From contig JBFGCA010000007.1 in NCBI GenBank assembly GCA_041567315.1, forward strand, positions 6,435 to 70,434: a DNA stretch of 64,000 nucleotides, read 5' to 3'. The notes below the pieces were generated by a model. That model was given only the letters and a program-made list of their open reading frames with translations, ran no database searches and was not told the origin of the DNA. Shown here piece by piece: positions 17,998 to 26,597 of the stretch. Origin of the DNA: JBFGCA01 sp041567315. Its GTDB lineage: Bacteria; Acidobacteriota; Thermoanaerobaculia; Multivoradales; JAHEKO01. Made by a program: the position numbers and the translations under genes. Each line of letters starts with the position of its first letter. Positions within the stretch are counted from its first letter, which is position 1.

Positions 17998-18214
17998 GAG
18001 AGCGCGACTCTAACCCGGGCCGGGCTCGAACAGCGAGGGCGGCCGGGTCTACGAAGCGCTCGAGGCTCCGAGGTCACCTGGGCGCCCCCGCACGAGGACC
18101 TGCGAGGAACGGCACCGATCCGACCGGCCCGCAGGCCGGCCGGGCGATGCAACCGCAGGAAGCAGGAGGGGCCCACCCGCCCGGCCAGCCGGCCAGGTCG
18201 GGCGGCCCCGCGCG

Positions 18215-18907
18215 TCAGCTCGCCGCCGAGCGCCGGCGCGCCAGGACGAAGGCGCCGCTCGCCAGCAGCAGCAGGGCCAGAAGGGCCAGCCCCACCGGCG
18301 GGGTCGTCGGTGCCGGGTCGATCACGCCCGAGGAGTGGATCTCGAACTCCGGGTTCGGTCCGGCGCCAAGGAAGTCATAGACGGCGAGGGTGAAGACGCC
18401 CTCCGGCGGGCAGATGAAGTCCAGCCGCGGGTCCGCGAAATTCCCGCCGACGCCGCACGGGATGCCGAGGTCGTCGTCACCCGTGTCGAGGAGGGCGGAT
18501 CCCCCGGGACACATGAAGGCACCCCAGCCCGCGTTGCTGGTCCCGCACAGATCCCCGGCGCAGGCGTGCGCGGCCGGATCCATGTCCATGGTGGTGCGGA
18601 AGATCTCGATCACCACCGGATCGCCCGGCGTGCAGGTGCCCCGGTAGTACTCGAAGTCGTCCGGGTTGTTGATGCTCCCCGACGGAGTGGTGAACGGGCC
18701 GAGACCGTTGCCGCACACGAAGTCGGTGTTCAGCAGGTCGGCGTCGCAGACGATGGGAATGCCCGAGGGCGCTTCGAGCGCGGGCATCTCCTTTTCGGTC
18801 TTCGGAGTCGGGCTGGGCTGGGCGAAGACACCGGCGGCCGTGCCCAGCAGCAGCGCCATCACCAGCAGTGAAACCCTCTGTCTCGTCCAGGGTCGGTCTC
18901 TTCTCAT
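18215..18907 (-). CDS. Exported protein with C-terminal membrane-anchor/sorting tail
   Basis: A 230-residue protein of unknown function. It has a cleavable signal peptide (about 1-26, LLVMALLLGTAAGVFA), a Cys-rich secreted domain (paired Cys at VCDADLL, FVCGNG, GTCTPGD, HACAGDLCG, FMCPGG, IPCGVGG, FICPPEG), and a C-terminal tail of Thr-Pro-Pro, hydrophobic helix LALLALLLLASGAFVL and basic ARRR. That tail resembles IPTL/PEP-CTERM-type sorting signals. The ATG at 18907 has a GGAGGAACTG site; a TTGACA at 19044-19039 with TGATAGG about 16 bases on may be its promoter. The many Cys suggest disulfides. Confidence 0.7.
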   Translation of the reverse strand: MRRDRPWTRQRVSLLVMALLLGTAAGVFAQPSPTPKTEKEMPALEAPSGIPIVCDADLLNTDFVCGNGLGPFTTPSGSINNPDDFEYYRGTCTPGDPVVIEIFRTTMDMDPAAHACAGDLCGTSNAGWGAFMCPGGSALLDTGDDDLGIPCGVGGNFADPRLDFICPPEGVFTLAVYDFLGAGPNPEFEIHSSGVIDPAPTTPPVGLALLALLLLASGAFVLARRRSAAS

Positions 18908-19040
18908 GGCTTCAGTTCCTCCATGCTCCCTCGGAACCCGATGGATTCGCGTCCCGCTTCCCTCCTCAGGCGACCGTGCCGCCTGACAACGCACTCATTC
19001 AACCGTCTGCATGTCTCCTATCACCGCCGGTCGCTCGATG

Positions 19041-20786
19041 TCAAGCGCCGGCGTACTCGTCTGGCGGCAGGACGCGGATCTCGTACTCCTCGGCGACGTC
19101 GGGCCAGTAGGCGATCTCGCCGTGGAGCTTGAGCTTCCAGCGGACGGACTCGCCGGCGCCCTCGGAGGTGGGGGGTGCGTCGGCAGGGAGAGTGAGGCTG
19201 ACCGAGCCGAACTCGAGCGGGTGCTCGGCGCCGCGGTCCAGGACCTCGACGGTCCGCAGCGGCTCGGTGCGGGTGCTGACGGAGGCGCCGCGCGAGTGGA
19301 CCTCGGTCTCGGTGATGACCTTGACGGCCTCGAGCGAGAGCTTCAGCCGGCGGATGCGCGAGCCGGCGCCCCTGAAGGACCAGTCGATCTGGACCGAGCC
19401 GCCGGCGGGGACGGCGCCGCGGCTGAGATGGACCCGCGGCCGCGGGTTGAGGAGGGCCAGGACGCCGTAGGGGATGCCGGAGAGCAGCAGCAGGCCGATG
19501 AGGACGAAGGGGACGAGGAAGACCGCCAGGAACCAGTCCGGGCGGCCGGCCCGCCACTCGGTGACGAGCTGCCAGAGAAAGACCGAGACGATGCCGTTCC
19601 AGAACAGGGCGACGGCAGTGGCACAGCCGAGCTTGCCGAGCCGACTCATGGCCGGCTCGAGAGTCAAAGGCCCGGCCGGCAGCTCGGCCGCGGTCTCCGC
19701 CGCCCAGCCCTCGGCCGTCGCCGCCCCCCCGTCGCCGGCGGCCAACCGCACGAAGTCCCGTGCAGCCCCTGCGGGCGCCCAGGAGGGGCGGCCGGCCTCC
19801 TTCCTGAGCGAGCGGGCGCCCCAGACCACGAAGACGATGCCGCCCAGCCCGACGAGCGCGAAGAGACCGGGCACCAGGCCGAACAGATAGTCGGCGGTGA
19901 AGCCGCGCTCGACGACGGCGTCGAAGGGGTCGTCGGGGTTGACCCAGCAGGTGACGGTCGAGCCGGCGGGGATCCGGTCGACCGCCGCCTGCTTGGAGTC
20001 GTAGCCGCTGGAGGAGCCGCCCATAAACCGGTAGCGGTTGCCGAGGATCTCGCGGCCGTCGATCTCGTAGCGGTAGACCGCCTCGACGCTATAAGTGGTG
20101 CCGTCGTCGCTCGAGTGCGACCGGACGCCGCTGGAGACGATCTCGCAGGGCACGGCGCTCCACGAGCGCGCCTCGACCACCTGGAGCGCCGGCCAGACGA
20201 AAAACGGGATCAGCATGCCCACCCCGACGACCAGGAAGATCCCGAAGAAGCCGCCGACCAGAAGGGCGCCGCGCAGCGCCCCCTTCCGGTCCGGTCCGGC
20301 GGCCGCCACCACCGTCTCCTCCGGCGCCGGCGGCCTGGACGGCGCGTGAAGGAACCAGAGCATGCCGCCGCCGATCGCCACGAACAGCAGCGGGCCGAAG
20401 ATCCACAGCCCGCGCCACAGGCCGGCCTTCGCCAGGTAGGCGGAGCCCGGGGCGTCGGGGTCGACCCAGCACGGCACCGAGGTCCCGGGCGCATAGCGGG
20501 CGGCCAGGCGCTGGGCATCGGCGACGCTCTCCGAGCCCGAGTAGTCGTGCCGGTAGTCCTGGCCGCGGTAGACGTTGCCGCGGAAGGGATAGCTGTAGGA
20601 AACCTCGAAGACCCAGTCGCCGGACTGGCGCCGCTCGGCCACCGCCGACGCTTCGATGGTGCAGCTCGACTCCTCCCAGAAGTGGGTATCGAGCCCCTGC
20701 AGCCAGTCGAAGGCGACGGCCGCCGCCCCCAACAGACCGACCGCCGTGAAGAGGCCGAGAAAGAGGATCTGGCAGCCGGCGCGCAC
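19041..20786 (-). CDS. DUF3592-domain membrane protein
   Basis: A 581-residue membrane protein with tandem DUF3592 domains. Each consists of a membrane helix, a Cys-containing extracytoplasmic beta domain (first: CTIEASAVAERR, YSYPFRGNVYRG, VPCWVDPDAPG; second: VPCEIVSSGVRS, YRYEIDGREILGNRY, VTCWVNPDDP) and another helix. The CWVxPxxP motif defines the family. The C-terminal 230 residues hold two more helices and a soluble beta-sandwich (SLTLPADAPPTSEGAGESVRWKLKL). Function is unknown. It may share a transcript with sspB, 14 bases upstream. Confidence 0.75.
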   Translation of the reverse strand: MRAGCQILFLGLFTAVGLLGAAAVAFDWLQGLDTHFWEESSCTIEASAVAERRQSGDWVFEVSYSYPFRGNVYRGQDYRHDYSGSESVADAQRLAARYAPGTSVPCWVDPDAPGSAYLAKAGLWRGLWIFGPLLFVAIGGGMLWFLHAPSRPPAPEETVVAAAGPDRKGALRGALLVGGFFGIFLVVGVGMLIPFFVWPALQVVEARSWSAVPCEIVSSGVRSHSSDDGTTYSVEAVYRYEIDGREILGNRYRFMGGSSSGYDSKQAAVDRIPAGSTVTCWVNPDDPFDAVVERGFTADYLFGLVPGLFALVGLGGIVFVVWGARSLRKEAGRPSWAPAGAARDFVRLAAGDGGAATAEGWAAETAAELPAGPLTLEPAMSRLGKLGCATAVALFWNGIVSVFLWQLVTEWRAGRPDWFLAVFLVPFVLIGLLLLSGIPYGVLALLNPRPRVHLSRGAVPAGGSVQIDWSFRGAGSRIRRLKLSLEAVKVITETEVHSRGASVSTRTEPLRTVEVLDRGAEHPLEFGSVSLTLPADAPPTSEGAGESVRWKLKLHGEIAYWPDVAEEYEIRVLPPDEYAGA

Positions 20787-20800
20787 GCTGGATTCCCGCT

Positions 20801-21280
20801 CTACTCGCGCTTGCGGAACTTGTCGATCGAGATCACCTCGCCACCCCCGGGGCGCGTATCGGGGCGTTGCCCGGACCCCGGCTCGGCGCCCGCACTACCG
20901 CCGGCCGCGGGCTCGGGCTCGCCCCCGCCGGCGGGCATCTCGTCGAAGCGCAGGCCGATCTCCCCCACCGGGTCGACGAAGGCCGTCAAGGCGGTGAAGG
21001 GCACGCTCAGGCGCTGGGGCGAGCCGCCGAAGCGCAGGGTGACCGCGAAGCGCTCCGGCTCGACCTGCAGGTCCCAGAACTGGTGCTGGAGGACGATGGT
21101 CATCTCCCCGGGGTAGACGTCGCGAAGCGCCCTGGGCATCGACACTTCGGGGTCGTCGGTGCGGAAGGTGAGGTAGAGGTGGTGCTCGCCGGGCAGCCCC
21201 TCGGCGGCGACCTGCTCGAGCACCCGCCGCACCACCGAGCGCAGCGCCTCGCGGATGAGCGCCGGGTAGTCGAGGCTCAC
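20801..21280 (-). CDS. sspB: SspB-type ClpXP adaptor
   Basis: A 159-residue SspB homologue of the alphaproteobacterial type. The diagnostic core is HHLYLTFRTDDPEV, YPGEMTIVLQHQFWDLQV, LSVPFTALTAFVDP and EIGLRFD. The last residues, VISIDKFRKRE, form the short conserved XB-type tail that docks on the ClpX N-domain, separated from the core by a flexible Gly/Pro/Glu linker (about 115-148). SspB delivers ssrA-tagged and other proteins to ClpXP. The GTG start at 21280 overlaps the stop of the NUDIX-MBL gene as GTGA. Confidence 0.88.
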   Translation of the reverse strand: MSLDYPALIREALRSVVRRVLEQVAAEGLPGEHHLYLTFRTDDPEVSMPRALRDVYPGEMTIVLQHQFWDLQVEPERFAVTLRFGGSPQRLSVPFTALTAFVDPVGEIGLRFDEMPAGGGEPEPAAGGSAGAEPGSGQRPDTRPGGGEVISIDKFRKRE

Positions 21281-22914
21281 GGCCCCGGGTCCAGCCGGCC
21301 GCGGGCCCGCAGCCGCTCCAGGTGGGCGACGATCTGGCGCTCGGCCAGCGGGTGGGCGACCGCCGGCACGTCGTCGTAGACGGTCGCCAGCATCGCAGCC
21401 GGCTCACGGAGACCCGACCGCCAGGCGGCGAGCACCCGGTCCTCGCGCCAGAGCCGGTGCTCCAGGTACTCCTCGAGCCGGGCGGCCGCGGCGGTGATCG
21501 GTGGCCCGTGGGCCGGGAAGAGGGTGCTCGGCCCCAGCTCGCGCAGACGCTCGAGCGAGCCCAGGTAGGCGTCCATGTCGCCCTCCGGAGGGTCGACGAC
21601 GATGGTGCTGAGACCCGACACCGCGTCGCCGGCCACCAGCGAGCCGTAGGTCTCGTCGAAGAAGCTCAGGTGACCGCGGGCGTGCCCCGGGGTGTGGAGC
21701 ACCCGCACCGGAAAGGGTGGCTCGCCGCCGAGAACGATGCGCTCGCCGCCGGCGAGCTCGCCGTCGACCCGCAGACCGGCCGCGGCCAGCCGCTCGGCGG
21801 CGGCCGGGTGGGCCAGCACCTGCACCCCGAGGGCGCGGCGCATCGCCTCGACGCCGCCGACGTGGTCGGGGTGATGGTGGGTGAGCCAGATCGCCCCGAC
21901 CCGGCGCCCCAGCCGCCCCGGCAGCGCCTCGAGCGCCTCGCGCAGCCAACCGATCTCGCGCTCGTAGGGCGAGCCGGGGTCGACCAGCACCGCCTCGCCG
22001 GTCCCCAGCACGTAGGCATTGGTGTGGGTGGCCGGCGGCAGGGTGGGGGTGACCAGCGGGAACATCAGCACGCCGGGCCGGAACTCGATGCGCCGGAACG
22101 GTCCCAGGTTGGCCTCTTCGGGCCACCGCAGCCGGCTCAGCCCGGCCTCCGGGCCCTCGCGGCCGAGCACCTCGAGGAGGTGGAGGATCGGCGGCGCGGT
22201 GATCAGCTCGCCGCGCCGCCAGCGCGCCACCGCCTCGAGCGGGCGCACCCATTCGCCGCTCTCCGCCTCGCCCGGCACCACCCGGGGCTGGACCGGCCGT
22301 CCGGCGGGCCACTCGAGCAGGAAGAAGCGGTTGTCGAAGCGCCGCGGCGCCAGCGGCGGGGTCAGCCAGCGGCCGGCGTAGACCAGCGGCCCGGCGTCCA
22401 GGGTCAGACCCTCGGCCGCCAGCAGCTCGCCGAACCTCGCTTCACGGTCCAGCAGGCGGCGCCGCGCGACCTCCAGCCGGGCCGGCGGCAGACGGCCGTC
22501 CAGCACCTCCGGCGCGAGCAGCACCCCGGTCTCCTCGAACAGCTCGCGGAGCGCGCAGGCGAGGAGCCCCGGCTCGAGCAGCGGGGGCAGCCCGGCGACG
22601 CCGTCGAGCAGCGCCGGCGGCATCGCGGCGCCGTCCGCCGAGCCCCCAGCCACACCGCCCCCGACTCCCGCCGGGCGACCCTCGACCGGCAGCTCGCGAT
22701 CGCGCTTCGAGAGACCCCCGCCCGGAAACGCGTGCCAGCCGCCCATGAAGGCCAGCTCGGGCGAGCGGCGGATCCAGAACACCTCGACCGCCGCGCCGGC
22801 GGACCGCCGCCACAGCACCACCGAGGCCGACGAGCGCGGTGGCGCCGGCGCCGGCCGCGCCGCTTCGCCTCCCAGACGGGCCAGCACCTGCTCGTAGAGC
22901 CCGCCGCCGCTCAT
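21277..22914 (-). CDS. NUDIX hydrolase - metallo-beta-lactamase fold fusion
   Basis: A 545-residue two-domain enzyme. The N-terminal half (about 25-290) is a NUDIX domain with GGWHAFPGG and a modified Nudix box REL(F)EETGVLLAPE, interrupted by an inserted Gly-rich stretch. The C-terminal half (about 295-520) is an MBL-fold hydrolase with metal ligands in LTHHHPDHVGG, LHTPGHARGHLSFF and VAGDAVSG, close to the LACTB2/glyoxalase-II-like group. The last about 50 residues resemble the helical tail of LACTB2-type nucleases. The fused activity is unknown. The ATG at 22914 matches the domain start; sspB overlaps its end. Confidence 0.85.
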   Translation of the reverse strand: MSGGGLYEQVLARLGGEAARPAPAPPRSSASVVLWRRSAGAAVEVFWIRRSPELAFMGGWHAFPGGGLSKRDRELPVEGRPAGVGGGVAGGSADGAAMPPALLDGVAGLPPLLEPGLLACALRELFEETGVLLAPEVLDGRLPPARLEVARRRLLDREARFGELLAAEGLTLDAGPLVYAGRWLTPPLAPRRFDNRFFLLEWPAGRPVQPRVVPGEAESGEWVRPLEAVARWRRGELITAPPILHLLEVLGREGPEAGLSRLRWPEEANLGPFRRIEFRPGVLMFPLVTPTLPPATHTNAYVLGTGEAVLVDPGSPYEREIGWLREALEALPGRLGRRVGAIWLTHHHPDHVGGVEAMRRALGVQVLAHPAAAERLAAAGLRVDGELAGGERIVLGGEPPFPVRVLHTPGHARGHLSFFDETYGSLVAGDAVSGLSTIVVDPPEGDMDAYLGSLERLRELGPSTLFPAHGPPITAAAARLEEYLEHRLWREDRVLAAWRSGLREPAAMLATVYDDVPAVAHPLAERQIVAHLERLRARGRLDPGP

Positions 22915-22994
22915 CGGGCTGCTTATAGCACAGGCCCTCGGCCCCGCCGGCCGGTCGCGTGCTAGCCTGGCGCGCCTCTTCACTCCTCTGCACG

Positions 22995-24146
22995 ATGCCG
23001 CGTCATCCCCGCGTCTCGCCTGCGGTCTCCGCCATCCAGGGCTCGGTCTTCTCCGCCCTCGCGCACCGCCTCGAGACCCACCAGGGCGAGGTCTATCCCT
23101 TCCACGTCGGCGACACCTGGATGGAGCCCGCCGAGGGCTGCCGGATGGAGGACCTGAGGGTGGCCGAGCATCCCGGGATGCACCGCTACGCGCCGCCCCA
23201 GGGGCTGCCGGTGTTGCTCGACGCCCTGGTCGAGCGCTACCGCCACCGCACCGGCCTGCCGGTCGAGCGCGCCGAGGTGCTGGTCGCGGCGGGCGCCACC
23301 GGGGCGCTGGGTGCGGTGCTGGGCGCCATCCTCGACCCCGGCGACGAGGTGCTGGTGCTGGCCCCGTACTGGCCGCTGATCGCCGGCATCGTCCGCTCCT
23401 TCCACGGGCGACCGGTGGCGGTGCCGTTCCTCGGCGAGGCCGACTCGCGGGAGAGCGCGGTCGAGCTGGTCGAGGCCCGGCTCGGCGAGCGCACGGTGGC
23501 GCTCTACCTCAGCACCCCCAACAACCCCACCGGGCGGGTGATCCCGCCCGCCTGGCTCGAGGCGCTCGCCGAGTGGTCGCGCCGCCGCGGCCTCTGGCTG
23601 CTGGCCGATGAGGTCTACGAGGACTACGCGTATTCGGGCCAGCACGTCTACGCCCGGACGCTCGCCCCCGAGCGCACCTTCTCGGTCCACTCCTTCTCGA
23701 AGGCGTTCGGGATGGCGGGCAACCGCTGCGGCTGGGTGGTCGGGCCGCGCGAGGTGATGAGCGAGCTGCGGAAGGTCTCGACCCACACCTTCTATTCGAC
23801 GCCGACCGCCTCGCAGCTGGCGGCGGCACGGGTGCTCTCCGGAGCCGGCGACCGCTGGGTGGCCGAGGCCCGCCGGCGGTATCAGGAGCTGGGCCGGCGG
23901 GCGGCGAGCCGCCTCGGCCTGCCCGAGCCCGAGGGCAGCACCTTCCTGTTCCTCGACGTCTCCGAGCGGCTGGACGAGCGGGGACTGGTGGGCTGGATGG
24001 AGGACGCCGCCGACCGCGGGCTCTTCCTCGCCCCCGGACCCAGCTTCGGGCCCTACCCCGGCCACGTGCGGCTCTGCTACACCGCCGCCCCGCCGCCGGT
24101 GACCGAGCGCGGCATCGCGGTGCTGGCCGAGCTGCTGGGAGCCTGA
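22995..24146 (+). CDS. Class I/II PLP-dependent aminotransferase
   Basis: A 383-residue fold-type I aminotransferase. Substrate and cofactor motifs are present: YAPPQGLPVL (N-terminal arm), GATGALGAVL (PLP phosphate), STPNNPTGR (about 175-183), LADEVYEDYAY, the Schiff-base Lys in SFSKAFGMAGNRCGW, and the carboxylate-binding Arg in GHVRLCY near the C-terminus. The amino-acid substrate is not predictable; it sits in the aspartate-type group. It is divergent from the NUDIX-MBL gene. A TGC-TAGCCT extended -10 at 22960-22968 gives a leader of about 20 bases without a ribosome-binding site. Confidence 0.9.
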   Translation: MPRHPRVSPAVSAIQGSVFSALAHRLETHQGEVYPFHVGDTWMEPAEGCRMEDLRVAEHPGMHRYAPPQGLPVLLDALVERYRHRTGLPVERAEVLVAAGATGALGAVLGAILDPGDEVLVLAPYWPLIAGIVRSFHGRPVAVPFLGEADSRESAVELVEARLGERTVALYLSTPNNPTGRVIPPAWLEALAEWSRRRGLWLLADEVYEDYAYSGQHVYARTLAPERTFSVHSFSKAFGMAGNRCGWVVGPREVMSELRKVSTHTFYSTPTASQLAAARVLSGAGDRWVAEARRRYQELGRRAASRLGLPEPEGSTFLFLDVSERLDERGLVGWMEDAADRGLFLAPGPSFGPYPGHVRLCYTAAPPPVTERGIAVLAELLGA

Positions 24147-24173
24147 GTCGAGGCGGCGGGCGCCGGGTCCGCC

Positions 24174-24980
24174 CTACAGCCGGCGGTGGTCGGCCACCGG
24201 CATCGCCCGCCGCAGCCGAGCGACGCGCTCGGGGTCGATCTCGGCCAGGGCGAGCCCCGGGCCGTCGGGCGCCGTCGCCACCACGTGGCCCCAGGGGTCG
24301 AGGATCATCGCATGGCCGTAGCTCTCGCGCAGCCCGCCGTCGTCGTGCCGGCCGTGCTGGGCCGGCGCCAGCACCCAGCACTGGTTCTCGATGGCGCGGG
24401 CGCGGAGCAGCGGCAGCCAGTGATCCTTGCCGGTCCGCAGCGTAAAGGCCGAGGGCACCACGAGCAGCTCGGCGCCCTCCTCGGTGAGTCGCCGGTAGAG
24501 CTCGGCGAAACGCAGGTCGTAGCAGATCGAAAGACCAATCCGCCCCAGCGGCGTCGCCGCCACCACCACCTCGCGCCCGGGCTCGACGGTCGCCGACTCG
24601 GTGAAGCGCACCCCCTCGGCGAGATCGACGTCGAACAGGTGGATCTTGCGATAGACCGCGAGCCTGGTGCCGTCGGGCCCGAACAGCACCGAGGTGTTGG
24701 CGCACCGCCCGGGCGCCTCCGAGACCTCGTTGAACGAGCCCAGCAGCAAATGGATCTCGAGCCGCCGGGCCAGCTCCGAATAGCGCCGGCAGGTGGGGCC
24801 GTCGAGCGGCTCGGCGAGCCGCACCTTGTCCTCGTGGGGACCCAGGAAGTTGGTGTTCTCGGGGGTCGCCACCAGCTTCGCACCGTAGCCGGCGGCGCGC
24901 TCGATCAGCCCCCTGGCGCACTGCCAGTTGGCGTCGCGGTCCGAGGTGGAGTTGAGCTGGACGACGGCCGCCAGGAACAT
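24174..24980 (-). CDS. Carbon-nitrogen hydrolase (nitrilase superfamily, Nit1/deaminated-glutathione amidase-like)
   Basis: A 268-residue nitrilase-superfamily amidase. The catalytic triad is seen as Glu in VATPENTNFL, Lys in YRKIHLFDVDL and Cys in LSICYDLRFAELYR. The VYRKIHLFD and CYDLRF motifs match the Nit1/YafV-like branch, which repairs deaminated glutathione or acts as omega-amidase. The protein starts MFLAAVVQLNSTSDRDAN, a normal family start. It converges with the aminotransferase gene; an aminotransferase/omega-amidase partnership (as in glutamine transaminase K) is plausible but inferred. Confidence 0.88.
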   Translation of the reverse strand: MFLAAVVQLNSTSDRDANWQCARGLIERAAGYGAKLVATPENTNFLGPHEDKVRLAEPLDGPTCRRYSELARRLEIHLLLGSFNEVSEAPGRCANTSVLFGPDGTRLAVYRKIHLFDVDLAEGVRFTESATVEPGREVVVAATPLGRIGLSICYDLRFAELYRRLTEEGAELLVVPSAFTLRTGKDHWLPLLRARAIENQCWVLAPAQHGRHDDGGLRESYGHAMILDPWGHVVATAPDGPGLALAEIDPERVARLRRAMPVADHRRL

Positions 24981-25032
24981 CCGTGCCTCCCGGCGCGGGA
25001 CTGTAGCAGGCGGGGGGCGGGGGCTACGGCTG

Positions 25033-25545
25033 CTAGGGGATGATGAAGATCTGGGTGAGCCAGACGGTGTCGCCGTCGCGGGCGACGCCGACGCCGGCGC
25101 GCCGGAAGCGCGGGTCGAGGATGTTGTCCCGGTGTTCGGCGCTGTCCATCAGCAGCTGGTGGGCCGAGCCCGCCGGATCGATGCGGTCGGTCACCAGGGC
25201 CAGGTTCTCGGCGGCGCCCCGAAAGCTCACCCCGGCGGCGCGCAGCCGGTCGCGGAGGTGGTTGCCCTGGGGATCGCGGTGGCCGAAGAAGTTGTGGTCG
25301 CGCATCGCCCGGCTATGGCTGCGCGCCACCTCGGCGACCACCTCGTCGATCGCCAGCCGCTGCGCCCCGGCCTGCTGCCGGCTGCCGTTGATCAGCCGCA
25401 GCGACTCGGCCTCGATCTCGGCCTCGCGGAGACCACCGGGCTCGGTGGGGCTGGAGGAGCCGCTGCTGCAGCCGGCGGCGAGGACGGCCGCGACGGCCAC
25501 CGCCAGCAGGACGGCAAGAGGCCGGCGGCAGAGGCGCTCGATCAT
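25033..25545 (-). CDS. CAP/SCP-domain lipoprotein
   Basis: A 170-residue lipoprotein: signal sequence with lipobox LAAGC (Cys26), a Ser/Pro linker, then a bacterial CAP domain (about 45-170). CAP signatures are HSRAMRDHNFFGHRDPQG, the ENLAL Glu, LMDSAEHRDNILDPRFRRAGVGV and a final WLTQIFI strand. The His/Glu/His cleft residues of the family are present. Bacterial CAP proteins are exported and of mostly unknown function. It is monocistronic. Confidence 0.88.
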   Translation of the reverse strand: MIERLCRRPLAVLLAVAVAAVLAAGCSSGSSSPTEPGGLREAEIEAESLRLINGSRQQAGAQRLAIDEVVAEVARSHSRAMRDHNFFGHRDPQGNHLRDRLRAAGVSFRGAAENLALVTDRIDPAGSAHQLLMDSAEHRDNILDPRFRRAGVGVARDGDTVWLTQIFIIP

Positions 25546-25684
25546 CCCGGATCCCTCGCTTTCGTGCCGCTGAGCGTCGCGCTCTCCACTGCCGGCAGGA
25601 TAGCCGACCGCCCCCCGGGCCGCCCAATGGACGACTTCACTTCCGGCCTGTGGACTGGGTCACAGCGCGGCCTGAGCCGGAGCT

Positions 25685-26584
25685 TCAGGCGGCCGCGGCG
25701 GCGCTCAGACACCGCGCGCAGAAACGGGACAGCCGCAGCATGTAGCGCAGTCCCCCGTGGCGGTGGACGTCGTTGTGGCCCGCGCGCGGCACCGCGAAGA
25801 ACTCCTTGGGCTCGGCCGCCGCCTCGAAGAGCTGCCGCCCCAGCGCATACGGCACCGTCTCGTCGGACTCGCCGTGGATGAACAGCTTGGGCAGCGCCAG
25901 CCGGCCGACCTTGTCGATCGAGCGGAACTGCTGGCGGGCGATCAGAAAGACCGGCAGGTTGGGGAACACCGCCCGCGCCATGTCGCGCACGTGGGTGAAG
26001 CTCGACTGGATGACGAGCCCGGCCGGGCGCCGGTCGAGCGCGCAGTCGACGGCCACGGCGCCCCCCAGCGAGTGCCCGAACAGCACCACCCGCTCGGCCG
26101 GCTGCTCCAGGACCCCGGTCAGGTGGTCCCAGGCCGCCCGCACGTCGAGGAACAGTCCCTTCTCGCTCGGCGTGCCGTCGCTGCGGCCGTAGCCCCGGTA
26201 GTCGAAGGCGAACAGGTTCATCCGCAGCCGCCGCAGGTGGCGGAAGACCCCGACCCGGTCGGCGATGCTCCCCGAGTTGCCGTGGCAGTAGAGCAGCGTC
26301 CCCCGCGCCCGCCGGTGCGGGATCCACCAGGCGTGCAGCTCCACCCCGTCCTCGGAGTGGAACCAGACGTCGGTGGCGGGCACCCCGTAGCCCGACGGCT
26401 CCCAGATGCCGTTGGGGAAGCGGTCGGGCAGGAACAGGCGAGACCGCTGGAAGCGCTCGCGGAGCAGGCCCAGCGCCCCGACCGCGCCCGCCGCCAGCAG
26501 CGTCGGCAGCGCGTAGCCCAACCCCCGGCTCTTCTGTGCCTCGACGTTCATCTCGCGAGCGTCCTGCAACTTCCGTTCCGGCAT
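25685..26584 (-). CDS. Alpha/beta hydrolase (BEM46/ABHD13-like), membrane-anchored
   Basis: A 299-residue serine hydrolase. A hydrophobic segment at about 25-42 (LPTLLAAGAVGALGLL) should anchor it. The alpha/beta core has YCHGNSGSI (oxyanion), DYRGYGRSDG, nucleophile GHSLGG with Ser at about 170, Asp in HGESDETVP and His in AGHND. This motif order matches the BEM46/ABHD13/YfhR group. The substrate is unknown. An internal ATG at 26551 (MNVEAQ) is an equally good start. It is 13 bases downstream of the methyltransferase gene, same strand, probably one transcript. Confidence 0.85.
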   Translation of the reverse strand: MPERKLQDAREMNVEAQKSRGLGYALPTLLAAGAVGALGLLRERFQRSRLFLPDRFPNGIWEPSGYGVPATDVWFHSEDGVELHAWWIPHRRARGTLLYCHGNSGSIADRVGVFRHLRRLRMNLFAFDYRGYGRSDGTPSEKGLFLDVRAAWDHLTGVLEQPAERVVLFGHSLGGAVAVDCALDRRPAGLVIQSSFTHVRDMARAVFPNLPVFLIARQQFRSIDKVGRLALPKLFIHGESDETVPYALGRQLFEAAAEPKEFFAVPRAGHNDVHRHGGLRYMLRLSRFCARCLSAAAAA

Positions 26585-26597
26585 CGGCCGCCGTCGC

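Noticed and set aside
25542..26327. Arg/Gly-rich open frame opposite-phase to the alpha/beta hydrolase
   Set aside because: It overlaps a gene with an intact catalytic triad and has no recognisable fold.
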